NCBI GenBank assembly: GCA_033807775.1
Contig: CM066314.1
Span: 33,467,001-33,531,000, forward strand
Source: Saussurea involucrata
Lineage: Eukaryota > Streptophyta > Magnoliopsida > Asterales > Asteraceae
Direction: 5' to 3'
DNA: 64,000 nucleotides
Shown: positions 1-10,640 of the stretch, piece after piece
Position numbering within the stretch: position 1 is the stretch's first letter
Layout of the letters: every line of letters starts with the position of its first letter
The notes under the pieces: generated by a model
The model's input: the letters and a program-made list of their open reading frames with translations, nothing else
Databases searched by the model: none
Told to the model about the DNA's origin: nothing
Made by a program: the position numbers and the translations under genes

Positions 1-1
1 T

Positions 2-1753
2 AAAGATGATGTTTTTATTGATAAACCTTTAGATGAATGGACTACTGCTGATGAATCTCATTTTTGTTTAAACTTTGAAGCTAAAAATATATTATATGCT
101 GCTTTAACAACTGATGAAATTGAAAGAGTATATACATATAAAACCGCTAATCAAATATGGGAAAGTTTAAATAATACTCATCGTGGAAACACGGAAGTTA
201 AATCAAGTAAAGTAAATATTCTAGTTCACGATTATGAACTATTCGAAATGAAACAAGATGAGTCAATTGACTCAATGTTTAAAAGATTTAACCTTATTAT
301 GACTACTTTGAAAGGTTTGGATCGCACTTATCCTAACGAGGACTATATAAGGAAAATCCTACGAGCCCTTCCTTCGGAGTGGATGCAAAAGATAACATCT
401 TTGGAAGACTCCCGTGACCTTTCCCTAATGAAGATAGATGACTTAATCGGAAATCTCAAGGTGCACGAAATTGCACTTAAAAGAAATAAAGAAAGGGAGC
501 AAGTTAAAAAGAAGTCAATCGCTCTCAATATCTCAACACCAAAAGTCGAGAAGAAAAAGGAGAAAGCTAGCTCCTCAAAAGATCCTTCCGAAACTCTCGA
601 TGAAGTCGCCATGTTGGTAAGAAACTTTTCCAAGTTTTTTAATAATAATAAATTTTCTAACAATGGCAGATTTCAAAGAAACGGCAACTACCGTCGTGGT
701 GGTGAAAACCGAAGTCGTAAGTTCCATAAACGAGACGAAAAAGTAAAGAAAAATGACGACTCAAGTGGTGACGATAAAGCTAAGCCAAAGAGAGGATTTT
801 GCTACTCGTGTGGCGACAAAGATCATTACGCCAATGAATGTCCGAAAAAGAACAAGTACCAAAACAAGAAGGATAAAGTCTTCATTGGAGGCGCGTGGAG
901 CGCGAGTGAAGAAGAAGATGACTATCAAGCCATTTGTCTTATGGCTGAAAGCGACAACGAGGTAAACACTTCTTATTCAAATTACGATAGTGATTATGAT
1001 AGCGATAGCGAAAACAATCTTGAATTATTGCATGAATCGTTTAATAAAATGGCTAATCTTGCAAATAATTATAAAGACGAAATTGCTATGTTAAAAGAAA
1101 CTGTAAATGCATGTAAAAAAGAAATAAATAATGTTAATCAAAAATCTGCAAATGATATGAATATAATTGCTAAATTAGAAACTAAATTAGGAGAAAAGGA
1201 TTTTTGTAAATCTTGTGATGCTTTAAAGAAAGAAATTGCATGCTTAAATAAAAAGTCACATGAAAATATTATTTGTACAAAATGTGATATTCTTGAAAAT
1301 GAAATTGCATGTTTAAAGGCTAAATGTGCTTCATATGAAAAAGATAACATGTTAGCTAAAGCTTTTGAAAGTAGTAATGAAAAAGTTCTTAACATGCTTA
1401 ATATGGCGAACCGTATAAATTGTAGAAAAGGTATAGGTTCAAATACATGTGTTGAAAAATGTAATTGCATGCCTATTAAAAGATGTTATGAACCACCTAA
1501 GTTTAATACACGAAAGCCGTATATGCAAAAACCTCCGTATGTACCTAAAATGCATAATGTAAATTATAATACGAGAAAACCGTATGCTCGCATGTATAAC
1601 GATAAGTATTCTAAACCTAAAAATAATGCGAATATAAATGCTTGTTTTTATGTGTATGATAAATACAATCGCAAAATTAAAATGATAAATAAATGGATTC
1701 CAAAAGGAATGTTTAGTAATGATAATCCCGGTGGTATGCGTTTATGGTTTTAA
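2..1753 (+). CDS. copia gag polyprotein (5' truncated by window edge)
   Basis: Structural Gag of the SIRE-like element, forming the virus-like particle and binding the genomic RNA. The frame is open to the window's left edge, so the start is missing; the first ATG in view (248) is internal. The N-terminal half matches the copia-type gag family (UBN2), including the segment around RALPSEWMQKITSLEDS. A basic, Asn/Arg-rich linker precedes a zinc knuckle, CYSCGDKDHYANEC (CX2CX4HX4C), near codons 272-285 of the visible frame. The remaining C-terminal part is unusually long, with a Ser/Asp-rich acidic patch and Cys-containing Lys-rich repeats (KSCDALKKEIACL, TKCDILENEIACL), probably coiled coil. 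The frame stops before pol, whereas in many copia elements gag and pol are one frame. Confidence 0.88.
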   Translation, partial: KDDVFIDKPLDEWTTADESHFCLNFEAKNILYAALTTDEIERVYTYKTANQIWESLNNTHRGNTEVKSSKVNILVHDYELFEMKQDESIDSMFKRFNLIMTTLKGLDRTYPNEDYIRKILRALPSEWMQKITSLEDSRDLSLMKIDDLIGNLKVHEIALKRNKEREQVKKKSIALNISTPKVEKKKEKASSSKDPSETLDEVAMLVRNFSKFFNNNKFSNNGRFQRNGNYRRGGENRSRKFHKRDEKVKKNDDSSGDDKAKPKRGFCYSCGDKDHYANECPKKNKYQNKKDKVFIGGAWSASEEEDDYQAICLMAESDNEVNTSYSNYDSDYDSDSENNLELLHESFNKMANLANNYKDEIAMLKETVNACKKEINNVNQKSANDMNIIAKLETKLGEKDFCKSCDALKKEIACLNKKSHENIICTKCDILENEIACLKAKCASYEKDNMLAKAFESSNEKVLNMLNMANRINCRKGIGSNTCVEKCNCMPIKRCYEPPKFNTRKPYMQKPPYVPKMHNVNYNTRKPYARMYNDKYSKPKNNANINACFYVYDKYNRKIKMINKWIPKGMFSNDNPGGMRLWF

Positions 1754-2036
1754 ATGTGTTATATATTATATATATATATATATATATAGTTTAAATATGA
1801 TATATTTTCTTGTATATATAAGTAATATATTGTTATATGTACTTTTGTTTATATATATATATATATACACATACGTACTACATATATATATATATTCTTT
1901 TTGATCTATTATATATATATATATTTTGCTTAACTTTATATATATGTTGGTTGTTATCTTGAAACTAATTTACAAGGACCCACGAGAAATGGGGACCATA
2001 AAAGTTACATCTTTATTATTGTAGATAAACCTTGAT
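1754..2036 (+). repeat. AT-microsatellite-rich gag-pol spacer
   Basis: Several TA/AT runs (about 1764-1788, 1851-1872, 1885-1897, 1909-1924) lie between the gag stop and the pol start. An in-frame TAG at 2022 closes the pol frame upstream. The spacer forces separate translation of gag and pol, unless an intron is removed here, which I cannot show. Confidence 0.7.
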
Positions 2037-5000
2037 ATGGACTGGATACTCGATAGTGGTTGCACACGTCACATGACCGGAAACAGCAATCTTTTTTCAT
2101 CATATAAGTCATGTGATGGTGGACAGGTAATTTTTGGAGGAAACTCCAAGGGAAATATAATTGGGAGAGGTACAGTTTCTTGCAATAATGTTAAATTTCT
2201 TGATGTGAATCATGTTGATAATTTGCATTTTAATCTGTTAAGTGTTCGCCAATTGTGTAAAAATGGTATAATTGTCGTCTTCGAAGAAGACTCGTGCAAA
2301 ATCTTGAAAAATGGCAAAGTTCTTTTAACTGGTTCTGTGAAAGGAAATTTATACATTTGCAAAACTGTTGTATCTGAAAATGTATGCTTATCTTCTCTTT
2401 ATGATGTTTCTACTTTATGGCATAGACGTTTAGGTCACGCTAATCTAAGATTAATGCAAAACTTAAAAAATAAGGAGCTTGTGAGTGACCTTCCAAAATT
2501 AAAGTTTGATAATCATTTTTGTGATGCATGTCGTGTCGGCAAACAACATCACGTTTCTCATAAATCTAAAAATGTTGTTTCTACTCAAAGAGTTTTAGAA
2601 CTTCTTCATATGGATCTTTTTGGCCCTATGGCGATTCAAAGTTTTGGAGGAAATTTTTACACTTTGGTTATTGTGGATGATTATTCCCGTTATACTTGGA
2701 CTTTATTTTTGAGACATAAAAATGAGGCTTTTGAAAAGTTTAAAATTTTGGGAAAACGAATTCAAAACCAACAAGGTTGTACGATTGTTTCCATACGTAC
2801 GGACCATGGACGAGAATTCGATAATGATATCCAATTTGGTGCCTTTTGTGATAAACATGGTATAACTCATAACTTTTCGGCTCCTCGAACTCCTCAGTCA
2901 AATGGGGTTGTTGAAAGGAAAAATCGAACGTTGCAAGAAATGAGTAGAACCATGCTAAACGAACATCAAGTTCCCCAAAAGTTTTGGTGTGATGCCGTTG
3001 CTACCGCAACCTATGTGCTAAACCGTGTCCTAGTTAGAAATATCCTAAATAAGACACCCTATGAACTTTACCGTGGTAGAAAACCTTCCTTAGCTCACCT
3101 GAAAGTTTTTGGTTGTAAATGCTTCATTTTAAACACCAAATCCTACTTAACCAAATTCGATGCCAAATCCTATGAGGGAGTGTTCCTAGGTTACTCTTGG
3201 AATAGCAAAGCCTATAGAATTCTAAATAAGGAGACCATGGTTGTAGAAGAATCCCTAAATGTTAGCTTTGACGAGAGTCCTCCCAAACCGAGTGCACCCT
3301 TAGCAAATGACAATATCCGTAAGGGAGACGTCTTAGCACAACAACTTAGCAACTTGGATTTAGGTACCCAACCTTCCACAAATAATATTGAATCTAGTAA
3401 TGCCCCTCCTTGCTTTATTCCACAAGGTATAGATGATCCTAACCTTAGAACCGCTCGAGGCCATCCCGTAGATCAAATTATAGGTGACCTAAACCAAAGG
3501 ACAACTAGATCACAAATCCATACCCATTGTGCTTTCCATGCCTTTATCTCAACCATAGAACCTAAAACCATAGATGAAGCTTTAGGTGATGAGGATTGGA
3601 TAATGGCCATGCAAGAAGAGTTAAATCAATTTACTAGGAATGATGTGTGGGACTTAGTTCCTTGCCCTAGTAGTCAAACCATTATTGGCACAAGATGGGT
3701 CTTCCGTAACAAGATAGACGAGAACGGTGGAGTCACACGAAACAAGGCACGTTTAGTTGCCAAGGGGTACAATCAACAAGAAGGTATAGATTACGATGAA
3801 ACCTTTGCACCGGTTGCAAGGTTGGAGTCTATTCGAATGCTTCTCGCTTTTGCAAATGCTAAAGATTTTAAATTATTTCAAATGGATGTTAAAAGTGCTT
3901 TCTTAAATGGTATTATAAATGAGGAGGTATACGTTTCTCAACCTCCCGGTTTTGAAAATTTTGAAAATCCGACACATGTTTATAAATTGAAAAAGGCGCT
4001 TTATGGTTTAAAGCAAGCTCCGCGTGCGTGGTATGATAGATTAAAAACCTTTCTAATTGTTAGTGGTTATATTATGGGTAAAATAGATAATACTTTATTT
4101 GTGAAATATGATCAAAATGATATTGTAGTTGTGCAAGTATATGTTGATGATATTATTTTTGGTTCCACTAATGAAAAACTGTGTAATGAATTTTCTGCGA
4201 AAATGACAAGCGAGTTTGAAATGAGCATGATGGGAGAGTTAAAATACTTCTTAGGATTGCAAATCAAACAATGTGAAACTGGTATTTTTATTAGTCAATC
4301 TAAATATTGTAAAGATATGTTGAAAAAATTTAACTTTGAAAATGTCAAACCCGTTGAAACTCCAATGACCACAAACTTACAATTATCTCGTGACGAGGAG
4401 GGAAACGATTTTAATGAAAAGATTTATCGTGGTATGATTGGTAGTTTATTATATTTAACTGCTAGTAGACCTGATATTATGTTTAGTGTATGTTTATGTG
4501 CTCGTTTTCAATCTTCACCTAAACAAACTCACTATGAAGCTGTCAAGCGTATTTTTCGATATTTACGAGGTACTACTAATCTTGGCTTATGGTATGCAAA
4601 GAAACCCGAGTTAGAAGTAACGTGTTTCACCGATTCCGATCTTGGTGGATCTATTGTTGACCGAAAAAGTACTAGTGGGGTATGTGCCTTTATAGGTCTC
4701 TCACTTGTGTCTTGGTTCTCCAAGAAACAACAATCCGTAGCGTTGTCTACTACCGAAGCGGAATATGTAGCCGCCGCAAGAGCGTGTGCTCAAGTCCTTT
4801 GGATGAAACACACCCTTACCGATTTTGAGGTACATCTAACCAAAATTCCTATTATGTGTGATAACTCAAGTGCTATAAACTTAAGTAAAAATCCTGTTTT
4901 ACATTCTCGTACAAAACATATTGAATTGAGACATCACTTTTTACGAGATAATGTTCAAAAAGGCCAAATCGTGCTTGAAAAGGTTGATTCGGAAGATAAT

Positions 5001-5087
5001 TTGGCCGATATTTTTACTAAAGCTCTTAACAAAAAGGCTTTCTTTAAATTAAGACTTGGTTTAGGCATGCTTGAGTATAACCCTTGA
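2037..5087 (+). CDS. copia pol: protease, integrase, reverse transcriptase, RNase H
   Basis: A single uninterrupted 1016-codon frame for the enzymes that mature, reverse-transcribe and integrate the element. Domains in order: aspartic protease motif DSGCTRHMTGN at residues 6-16; GAG-pre-integrase zinc region (H-R-R-L-G-H ... C-D-A-C) near 128-165; integrase core with D near 190 (HMDLFGP), D near 254 (RTDHGREF) and E near 293 (GVVERKNR); copia-type reverse transcriptase (RVT_2) from about 520, with the catalytic YVDD near 702 (VQVYVDDIIFGST); RNase H with TDSD near 864 and a final LSTTEAEYVAAARA block. No stops or frameshifts are visible and all catalytic motifs are intact, so this pol could be functional. 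The start is the first ATG after an in-frame stop at 2022. Confidence 0.93.
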   Translation: MDWILDSGCTRHMTGNSNLFSSYKSCDGGQVIFGGNSKGNIIGRGTVSCNNVKFLDVNHVDNLHFNLLSVRQLCKNGIIVVFEEDSCKILKNGKVLLTGSVKGNLYICKTVVSENVCLSSLYDVSTLWHRRLGHANLRLMQNLKNKELVSDLPKLKFDNHFCDACRVGKQHHVSHKSKNVVSTQRVLELLHMDLFGPMAIQSFGGNFYTLVIVDDYSRYTWTLFLRHKNEAFEKFKILGKRIQNQQGCTIVSIRTDHGREFDNDIQFGAFCDKHGITHNFSAPRTPQSNGVVERKNRTLQEMSRTMLNEHQVPQKFWCDAVATATYVLNRVLVRNILNKTPYELYRGRKPSLAHLKVFGCKCFILNTKSYLTKFDAKSYEGVFLGYSWNSKAYRILNKETMVVEESLNVSFDESPPKPSAPLANDNIRKGDVLAQQLSNLDLGTQPSTNNIESSNAPPCFIPQGIDDPNLRTARGHPVDQIIGDLNQRTTRSQIHTHCAFHAFISTIEPKTIDEALGDEDWIMAMQEELNQFTRNDVWDLVPCPSSQTIIGTRWVFRNKIDENGGVTRNKARLVAKGYNQQEGIDYDETFAPVARLESIRMLLAFANAKDFKLFQMDVKSAFLNGIINEEVYVSQPPGFENFENPTHVYKLKKALYGLKQAPRAWYDRLKTFLIVSGYIMGKIDNTLFVKYDQNDIVVVQVYVDDIIFGSTNEKLCNEFSAKMTSEFEMSMMGELKYFLGLQIKQCETGIFISQSKYCKDMLKKFNFENVKPVETPMTTNLQLSRDEEGNDFNEKIYRGMIGSLLYLTASRPDIMFSVCLCARFQSSPKQTHYEAVKRIFRYLRGTTNLGLWYAKKPELEVTCFTDSDLGGSIVDRKSTSGVCAFIGLSLVSWFSKKQQSVALSTTEAEYVAAARACAQVLWMKHTLTDFEVHLTKIPIMCDNSSAINLSKNPVLHSRTKHIELRHHFLRDNVQKGQIVLEKVDSEDNLADIFTKALNKKAFFKLRLGLGMLEYNP

Positions 5088-5100
5088 GAAAATGCTAACT

Positions 5101-5248
5101 CTCAAATACTTCATTTTTTGAGGGGGAGCATCTTTCAAGGGGGAGCATAGCGTCTTTCCTAACCCTTTTTGCTTCGACAAAAGGGGGAGAGAAACCGAGT
5201 ATGCTCTCCTGTTTAGCGTGTGTTTGTCATCATCAAAAAGGGGGAGAT
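5101..5248 (+). promoter_or_regulatory. repeated polypurine tracts before 3' LTR
   Basis: Four purine tracts of the form (A)nGGGGGAG stand between the pol stop and the LTR (around 5119, 5138, 5181 and 5235). The last, AAAAAGGGGGAGA, abuts the LTR and is the expected plus-strand primer; the upstream copies could be additional priming sites, a known trait of SIRE elements. Confidence 0.8.
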
Positions 5249-5627
5249 TGTTGGTGCAAGTGTACCCAGCTTTATTATTAAGATATTTTTTTTGGTACAC
5301 ATAAAATCACATCTCCATATTTATTTTGATGATTACAAAACACACCGCATTCTTTGTTATCTAATATTTTATCTGAGTGTGCAGCTTTTAAATAATCTCG
5401 ATAATTTTATCTGAAGAATCCAAGACTGAAGATTTTCGTCGTTTTAATTTTAAAATGATAAATCACCCTAAAATAATATACCACTTGGATTTTTCTAATA
5501 CTGTCTTTTTAAATAAACCAAGTCAGCTCTCCTCAACATCTTATCATCTTGCTGGATCTTTTAATATGAAAGATTTGTTTCTAGAAGAATCTGCGCATGC
5601 GTACTGCTTCCTGCAACAATTTTCTGG

Positions 5628-5841
5628 GCGGCATACCGCGAAGGTACAGGCGGTATACCGCGGCAGGCATGGTGTATATCTCTGATTGGTTGGAAGCTCC
5701 CTTTGTCTGCACGGCATACCGCGAAGAATAGCCGGTATACCGCTGGTACAAGTTTACGTTTTGTTTTGCAGGGTTGACCTTCTCTTCTGCATGTACTTTT
5801 CTTCTGCACGGTATACCGCGAAGGATTGCCGGTATACCGCG
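5628..5841 (+). promoter_or_regulatory. palindromic word cluster in SIRE U3
   Basis: Six copies of CGG(C/T)ATACCGC, arranged as three pairs: 5628-5640 with 5651-5663, 5712-5723 with 5732-5743, and 5808-5820 with 5829-5841. The core GGTATACC is a perfect palindrome. The last copy ends 28 bp before the TATA box, the usual location for promoter-proximal factor sites. Confidence 0.75.
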
Positions 5842-5868
5842 AAAGCCCGTGGACTATTGCTCATCCAG

Positions 5869-5876
5869 TATATAAA
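5869..5876 (+). promoter_or_regulatory. TATA box of SIRE LTR promoter
   Basis: TATATAAA preceded by CCAG and followed by ATGCAACC; the only good TATA element downstream of the palindrome cluster in this LTR. Confidence 0.7.
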
Positions 5877-7167
5877 TGCAACCTACCAGCATTCAAAGAC
5901 ACCAATTTACAATAACTCCTCTCTGCATTTGATAAAGACTCTGCAGCCTCTTCTCTTGATAATTAAACTGTTAAAATTATAAAACACGTTTTTGAGTAAG
6001 AAATCTTGAGTTGATAGCAGATTAAAATCTCTCGATTAGTTGAATCAGCAACACAACTCAAGTGATCAAACTCTCTAAAAATATCCAAGTGATAAACCTT
6101 ATACAAGAGTGATTATTCATATTAAAATTATACCCTCTTGTAAGTGTTTGAATAGAGTGAGTGATCCACATAATTCTCTCAAAGAAGAGTGATTCGCGTT
6201 TGTTGTACTAAGGTTTGTGTTCTACCGTAAAGAACACGTTTTCTTATTGGATCTCCGAGAAGTGGTTTTCTCGAGGTGGACTAGCCAACCGCGTGATTGG
6301 TGAACCACTTTAAAATTCCGGTGTCAAGTATTCTCTTTCCTTTATCTCTTTATTTTTTCCGCTGTGCTTTATTATATCTGTTTATATAAACTGCTTTGCA
6401 TTTATATTTATTTATACAATCTCTGTGTATCTGTTTGTATTTATACTCTTCTGTATTGTACTATATTTACTCTGTATTTATTTACAAAAGAATTTTTGAA
6501 AGTAAGATTTTTTATAATACAACCTAACCCCCCCCCCCCCCCCTTGGTTGTCCAACAATGATGGTCCACCTCGTGTCTACGCCACGATGTTTTTGCAACA
6601 GGCTAACCCAAGAATCGACGTGCTATGCATAAAAAATAGATGGTTAGACATGTAATATAAATATATTTGATTATATATGACTATAATTTAACTTCATACT
6701 AACCGTATCGTCTAAGTCAGAGTTCACAGGGTCATCCGCAAGCAATGTTTCAAAAAACGAGGGGTTGATTTCTAAGCCCCCGTAAGGGGTGAATGTCAAG
6801 TTGGGGAGGCGACCAGTCTGGCACATCCTCAATATTTATGATGCCGGTTGAGGCTCCGGTGAAGGCACCTTTCCCTTTTTCTTTCCTCCCTTCTTTCCCC
6901 CCGCTTTCTTTGCTTGTTTTTTAGCGGGCGGTGGTGTCGTAGATCCTTGTTGGCCAAACGGGTGACGAAACCATTGTGAAATTTTATGCGACTGCTTTTT
7001 AGGGAGCGGGGTCACCTGTGGTGGTGGATCTACAACATCCATCGAGTCATCGTCAGGCTCCGAGAAGTGCTCCGAGAAGTGATCCTGGATAATAGGAGAC
7101 CCCGTCTGAAAATTACGTTACTCAATGTTTTAAGTACAATTAAACCAAAACTACCAAAATAACTTAC

Positions 7168-7671
7168 AGTATGCATTTCCGGCCTGATATAGTCATCGGC
7201 CGAACCGCCAAAGATGTTTGTGATTGATGTGGTGGCGAACGGCGGCGGCATCTGCGAGGTGTATGCCCCCGACATCCCGCCCCTGCGTGACATTGATCAT
7301 TAAAATAGTTACAAAATTAGGATTATCGATATATAACTATAATGGTTACTCAGTGGCACTAACACTCTCCGGGATAGTAGAATATGATGTGGTGGCGAAC
7401 GGCGGCGGCATCTGCGAGGTGTATGCCCCCGACATCCCGGCCTGCGTGACATTGATCAATAAAATAGTTACAAAATTAGGAACAAACATATAACTATAAT
7501 GGTTACTCGGTGTCACTTACACTCTCCGGGATAGTAGAATAGGATGTGGTGGCGAACGGCGTTTCCGACATCCCGGCCCCCGATATCCCGGCCTGCGTGA
7601 CATTGATCATTATAAGAGTTACAAACTTAGGAACAAACATATAACTATAATGGTTACTCAATGTCACTTAC
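7168..7671 (-). repeat. tandemly duplicated exon+intron units in MULE1 gene
   Basis: Three successive units of about 150-160 bp each hold an acceptor (CACGCAG), an exon encoding GMSGAYTSQMPPPFATTS or a shorter variant, and a donor after GAGAGT (GTAAGT, or GTTAGT in the middle unit). Exons of 72 and 78 bp keep the frame; the third is 115 bp because of one extra G. A more diverged related exon (7761-7672) ends in FATTSYPSFPENV, suggesting an older copy. Confidence 0.8.
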
Positions 7672-7980
7672 ATTTTCAGGGAATGACGGATAGGATGTGG
7701 TGGCAAACGTCGCCTGTGCCCCCTGTCCGAACGGAGCGGGGATCGGTGTCGTACTCGACAACTAAAACAAATTTAGAACGTAATATTAATATACAAACTA
7801 AATAAATGTGGCCAACAAATTAAGTTAAACACTAACATTCACAGCGCTAAACTGTCTGTAGAATCCCTCCAGAAGCTGTACACGTGACTCTAGCGGCCCG
7901 TGGACGTAGTCCCACAGGTGCTCATGAGAGCCACGCTGTGGCTCGTAGGAAGGGGCCGCCTCATATGGATTGTAAGAGGA

Positions 7981-8072
7981 GGAATGGGGCGTCTGGTAGG
8001 AGGAGGAACGGGCCGGCTGGTAGGAGGAGGAACGGGCCGGCTGGTAGGAGGAGGAAGGGGGCGGCTGGTATC
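7981..8072 (-). repeat. in-frame minisatellite encoding SSYQPAR repeats
   Basis: About three copies of a 27-30-bp GC-rich unit (plus strand GGAGGAACGGGCCGGCTGGTA) inside exon 4 of the MULE1 gene give tandem Ser-Ser-Tyr-Gln-Pro repeats. The translation stays open across all copies. Confidence 0.75.
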
Positions 8073-9235
8073 CACCGGAAGGGGGCCTGTCGTCGTCTTC
8101 CTCATCTTCGGAAGTAGGGGGACGTCGAGCCCTTTCCGCCTTTGCGTCAATAAAGGCCACACTGTCTCTGTACCAATCTGTGCCCATCTCGTCGACAGTA
8201 GGCACAAGGCGATCGAAAGGCAAGAGTGGCTGCTAAATATATGATAAAACATAAAAGAAATTAATAAGCGGGACTAACGTATGCAAATTGTAAACATAGT
8301 AAAAGAACTTACATTTCTAGACGCATTGAAGAACTGAAACCAAAGCGACCTACTTAGGGTAACACGCTTGTCCCAACGGGTTCCCCTAAGTACTCGATCG
8401 TCGCGCTTGACGAAATATCGGATTGATGCGGGAAACATCTCCAAGATCCATATCTGGAATTAGACAAGAAGAGCAAGTACGTAAAAAGAAAAGCCAAACA
8501 GTTTGTATGTATTATTAACAATTGTTATACTACGTATCTAACCTTGAAGGCGTATGTAAAACCACAAAGATTCATCTTTGCATGTCGATCAACGCGTCTG
8601 GCTATGGCTCGGTGCAGAATAGAGTAGCAATGTGTCCAGATATGGCTACCCCACGGGTAGCTGTTAAACAGCTCAAGGTCCTCGACGGCCCTAAGGACCG
8701 TCTCGGAAGCATACTGGCTATACTCACGGCCCAGGAAGCCCATATCCACGATCACCACCAAGCATACACGGACAGCATCGTCGTCGGTTAGGGCACTAAG
8801 GCCCTCTTTCATCATTTCCCGGGCTGCCTTCAGTTTCAAACGAGATGCTGAAATGCCCCAAACCCTAGGAACGAAGGAGCAGTCTTCTAAGGGAGGAAGG
8901 GGGAGCCTCTCCAAAACGTAGTCCTGTAATTAGACAGAACTCACGACGCCCAAAATGCAATTGAGAGCCGAAGAAATCAAAATGCATCTCCTCCGGCTCA
9001 GCGTTGGCGTCCTCGACCTCCAACTGTAGAAACATGTGTACTAGCGTAGGGTCGCCACCAGAGTAAGACACATCCATCCATGGCCCAAACGGTGTCCCTC
9101 TATAGATGGTCTCAAGGGTATCCGCGCGATCACCTAATCCCCTAAAGAGCGCTCCTAATTCCTCGATGTAGGAAACTTTGCACCTTAGCGTCAAGTCGAT
9201 GTTAAAGAAATCCTTCTACATAGTCATTCACAGAT

Positions 9236-9772
9236 GTTATAGTTAGTGTTATATATAGATGTTGCGGTTTATTTTATTTTATATAGATGTTGCGGTTTAT
9301 TTTATTTCAACGTATCATATTGTTATATGAAGATAAAGTGCATTTCAACGTATAATAGTGTTATATATAGATAAAGTGTGGTGGTATTTTATTTCAACGT
9401 ATAATAGTGTTATATATAGATAAAGTGCGGTTTATTTTATTTCAACGTATCATATTGTTATATATAGATAAAGTGCGGTGGTATTTTATTTCAACGTATA
9501 ATAGTGTTATATATAGATAAAGTGCGGTTTATTTTATTTCAACGTATCATATTGTTATATATAGATAAAGTGCGGTGGTATTTTATTTCAACTTATAATA
9601 GTGTTATATATAGATAAAGTGCGGTTTATTTTATTTCAACGTATCATATTGTTATATATAGATAAAGTGCGGTGGTATTTTATTTCAACGTATAATAGTG
9701 TTATATATAGATAAAGTGCGGTTTATTTTATTTCAACGTATCATATTGTTATATATAGATAAAGTGCGGTTT
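9236..9772. repeat. about 49-bp tandem repeats in MULE1 intron 1
   Basis: Alternating variants of a unit containing GTTATATATAGATAAAGTGC, TATTTTATTTCAACGTAT and ATA or CATATT. Two alternating 49-bp subunits form a higher-order repeat of about 98 bp, repeated roughly five times. A short coda of GTTTAGG-ACCTA-TTGTCATTCTTAAAA repeats follows to about 9860. Confidence 0.85.
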
Positions 9773-9859
9773 AGGAACCCTAGTTGTCATTCTTAAAAGT
9801 TTAGGACCTAATTGGCATTCTTAAAAGTTTAGGGACCTAAGTTGTCATTCTTAAAAAAC

Positions 9860-10640
9860 ACATTCTTAACAATTTTTTATAAAAACACACCCTTAACAAT
9901 TTTTTATAAAAACAGTTTTTTTATAAAAAAATTGTTAAGAGTGTTATTATAAAAAAATTGTTAAAAATGTGTTTTTTTTATAAAAACACACCCTTAACAA
10001 TTTTTTTATAAAAACACACTCTTAACAATTTTTTTATGAAAAAACACACTATAACAACATACACATTATAACATACAAATATCACATTCAAACATAAAAC
10101 CATAAAACTATAACAATTTTTTATAAAAACACACTCTTAACAATTTTTTATAAAAAACTGTTTTTATAAAAAAAAAATTAAGGGTGTGTTTTTATAAAAA
10201 AATTGTTAAGAATGTGTTTTTATAAAAAAAAAACACTATAACAACATACACATTATAACATAAAAATATCACATTCAAACATAAAACCATAAAACTATAA
10301 CAATTTTTTTATAAAAACACACTCTTAACAATTTTTTATAAAAAAACTGTTTTTATAAAAATTGTTAAGGGTGTGTTTTTATAAAAAAATTGTTAAGAGT
10401 GTGTTTTTATAAAAAAAACACATTTTTAACAATTTTTTATAATAACACACTCTTAACAATTTTTTTATAAAAAAACACTCTTAACAATTTTTTCATAAAA
10501 AAAACACACTATAACAACATACACATTATAACATACAAATATCACATTCAAACATAAAACCATACATATCATGTTAAACATAGAACATATTCAAACATAA
10601 GTTATAAACACTATAACAACCTACAAATCATATATCTTAA
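9860..10640. repeat. AT-rich inverted and direct repeat array
   Basis: Dozens of copies of a word containing AACAATTTTTTTATAAAAAC and its reverse complement alternate, so the transcript could fold into long hairpins. A direct repeat of about 140 bp including ACACTATAACAACATACACA recurs near 10040, 10235 and 10505. It lies in the first intron of the MULE1 gene. I see no coding potential. Confidence 0.8.

Larger units (their letters stand above)
1..6557 (+). mobile_element. SIRE-lineage Ty1/copia retrotransposon, 3' part
   Basis: A copia element in plus orientation enters from the left edge. Order: gag with CCHC knuckle, an AT-rich spacer, pol (protease, integrase, reverse transcriptase, RNase H), a series of purine tracts, and a 1.3-kb 3' LTR. 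The 5' LTR lies outside the window. The order integrase before reverse transcriptase is diagnostic of copia; the large gag with a long C-terminal extension, the long LTR and repeated AAGGGGGAGA tracts fit the SIRE (Maximus) lineage. No envelope-like ORF separates pol from the LTR, although many SIRE elements have one. The bases after the LTR (6558-6562) would be the 5-bp TSD, whose partner is off-window. It inserted into an exon of the minus-strand MULE1 gene. Confidence 0.92.
5249..6557 (+). repeat. 3' LTR of the SIRE-like element (1309 bp)
   Basis: Begins TGTTGGTGCAAG directly after the polypurine tract and ends TTGTCCAACA; the ends form the inverted repeat TGTTGG/CCAACA. U3 contains a cluster of palindromic words, then a TATA box at 5869-5876, so transcription should start near 5900. 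A run of about 15 C lies just before the 3' end. Short open frames inside the LTR show no domain and I do not call them genes. Confidence 0.9.

Noticed and set aside
5455..5982. Short frames inside the SIRE LTR
   Set aside because: No domain, they overlap the palindrome cluster and TATA box, and lie in U3/R.
7884..8244. Plus-strand Gly/Arg-rich frames
   Set aside because: Antisense shadows of MULE1 exon 4, whose minus-strand frame has splice sites and continues the gene.
9236..9772. CRISPR-like regular repeats
   Set aside because: Repeats are adjacent without unique spacers, in an intron of a plant transposon.
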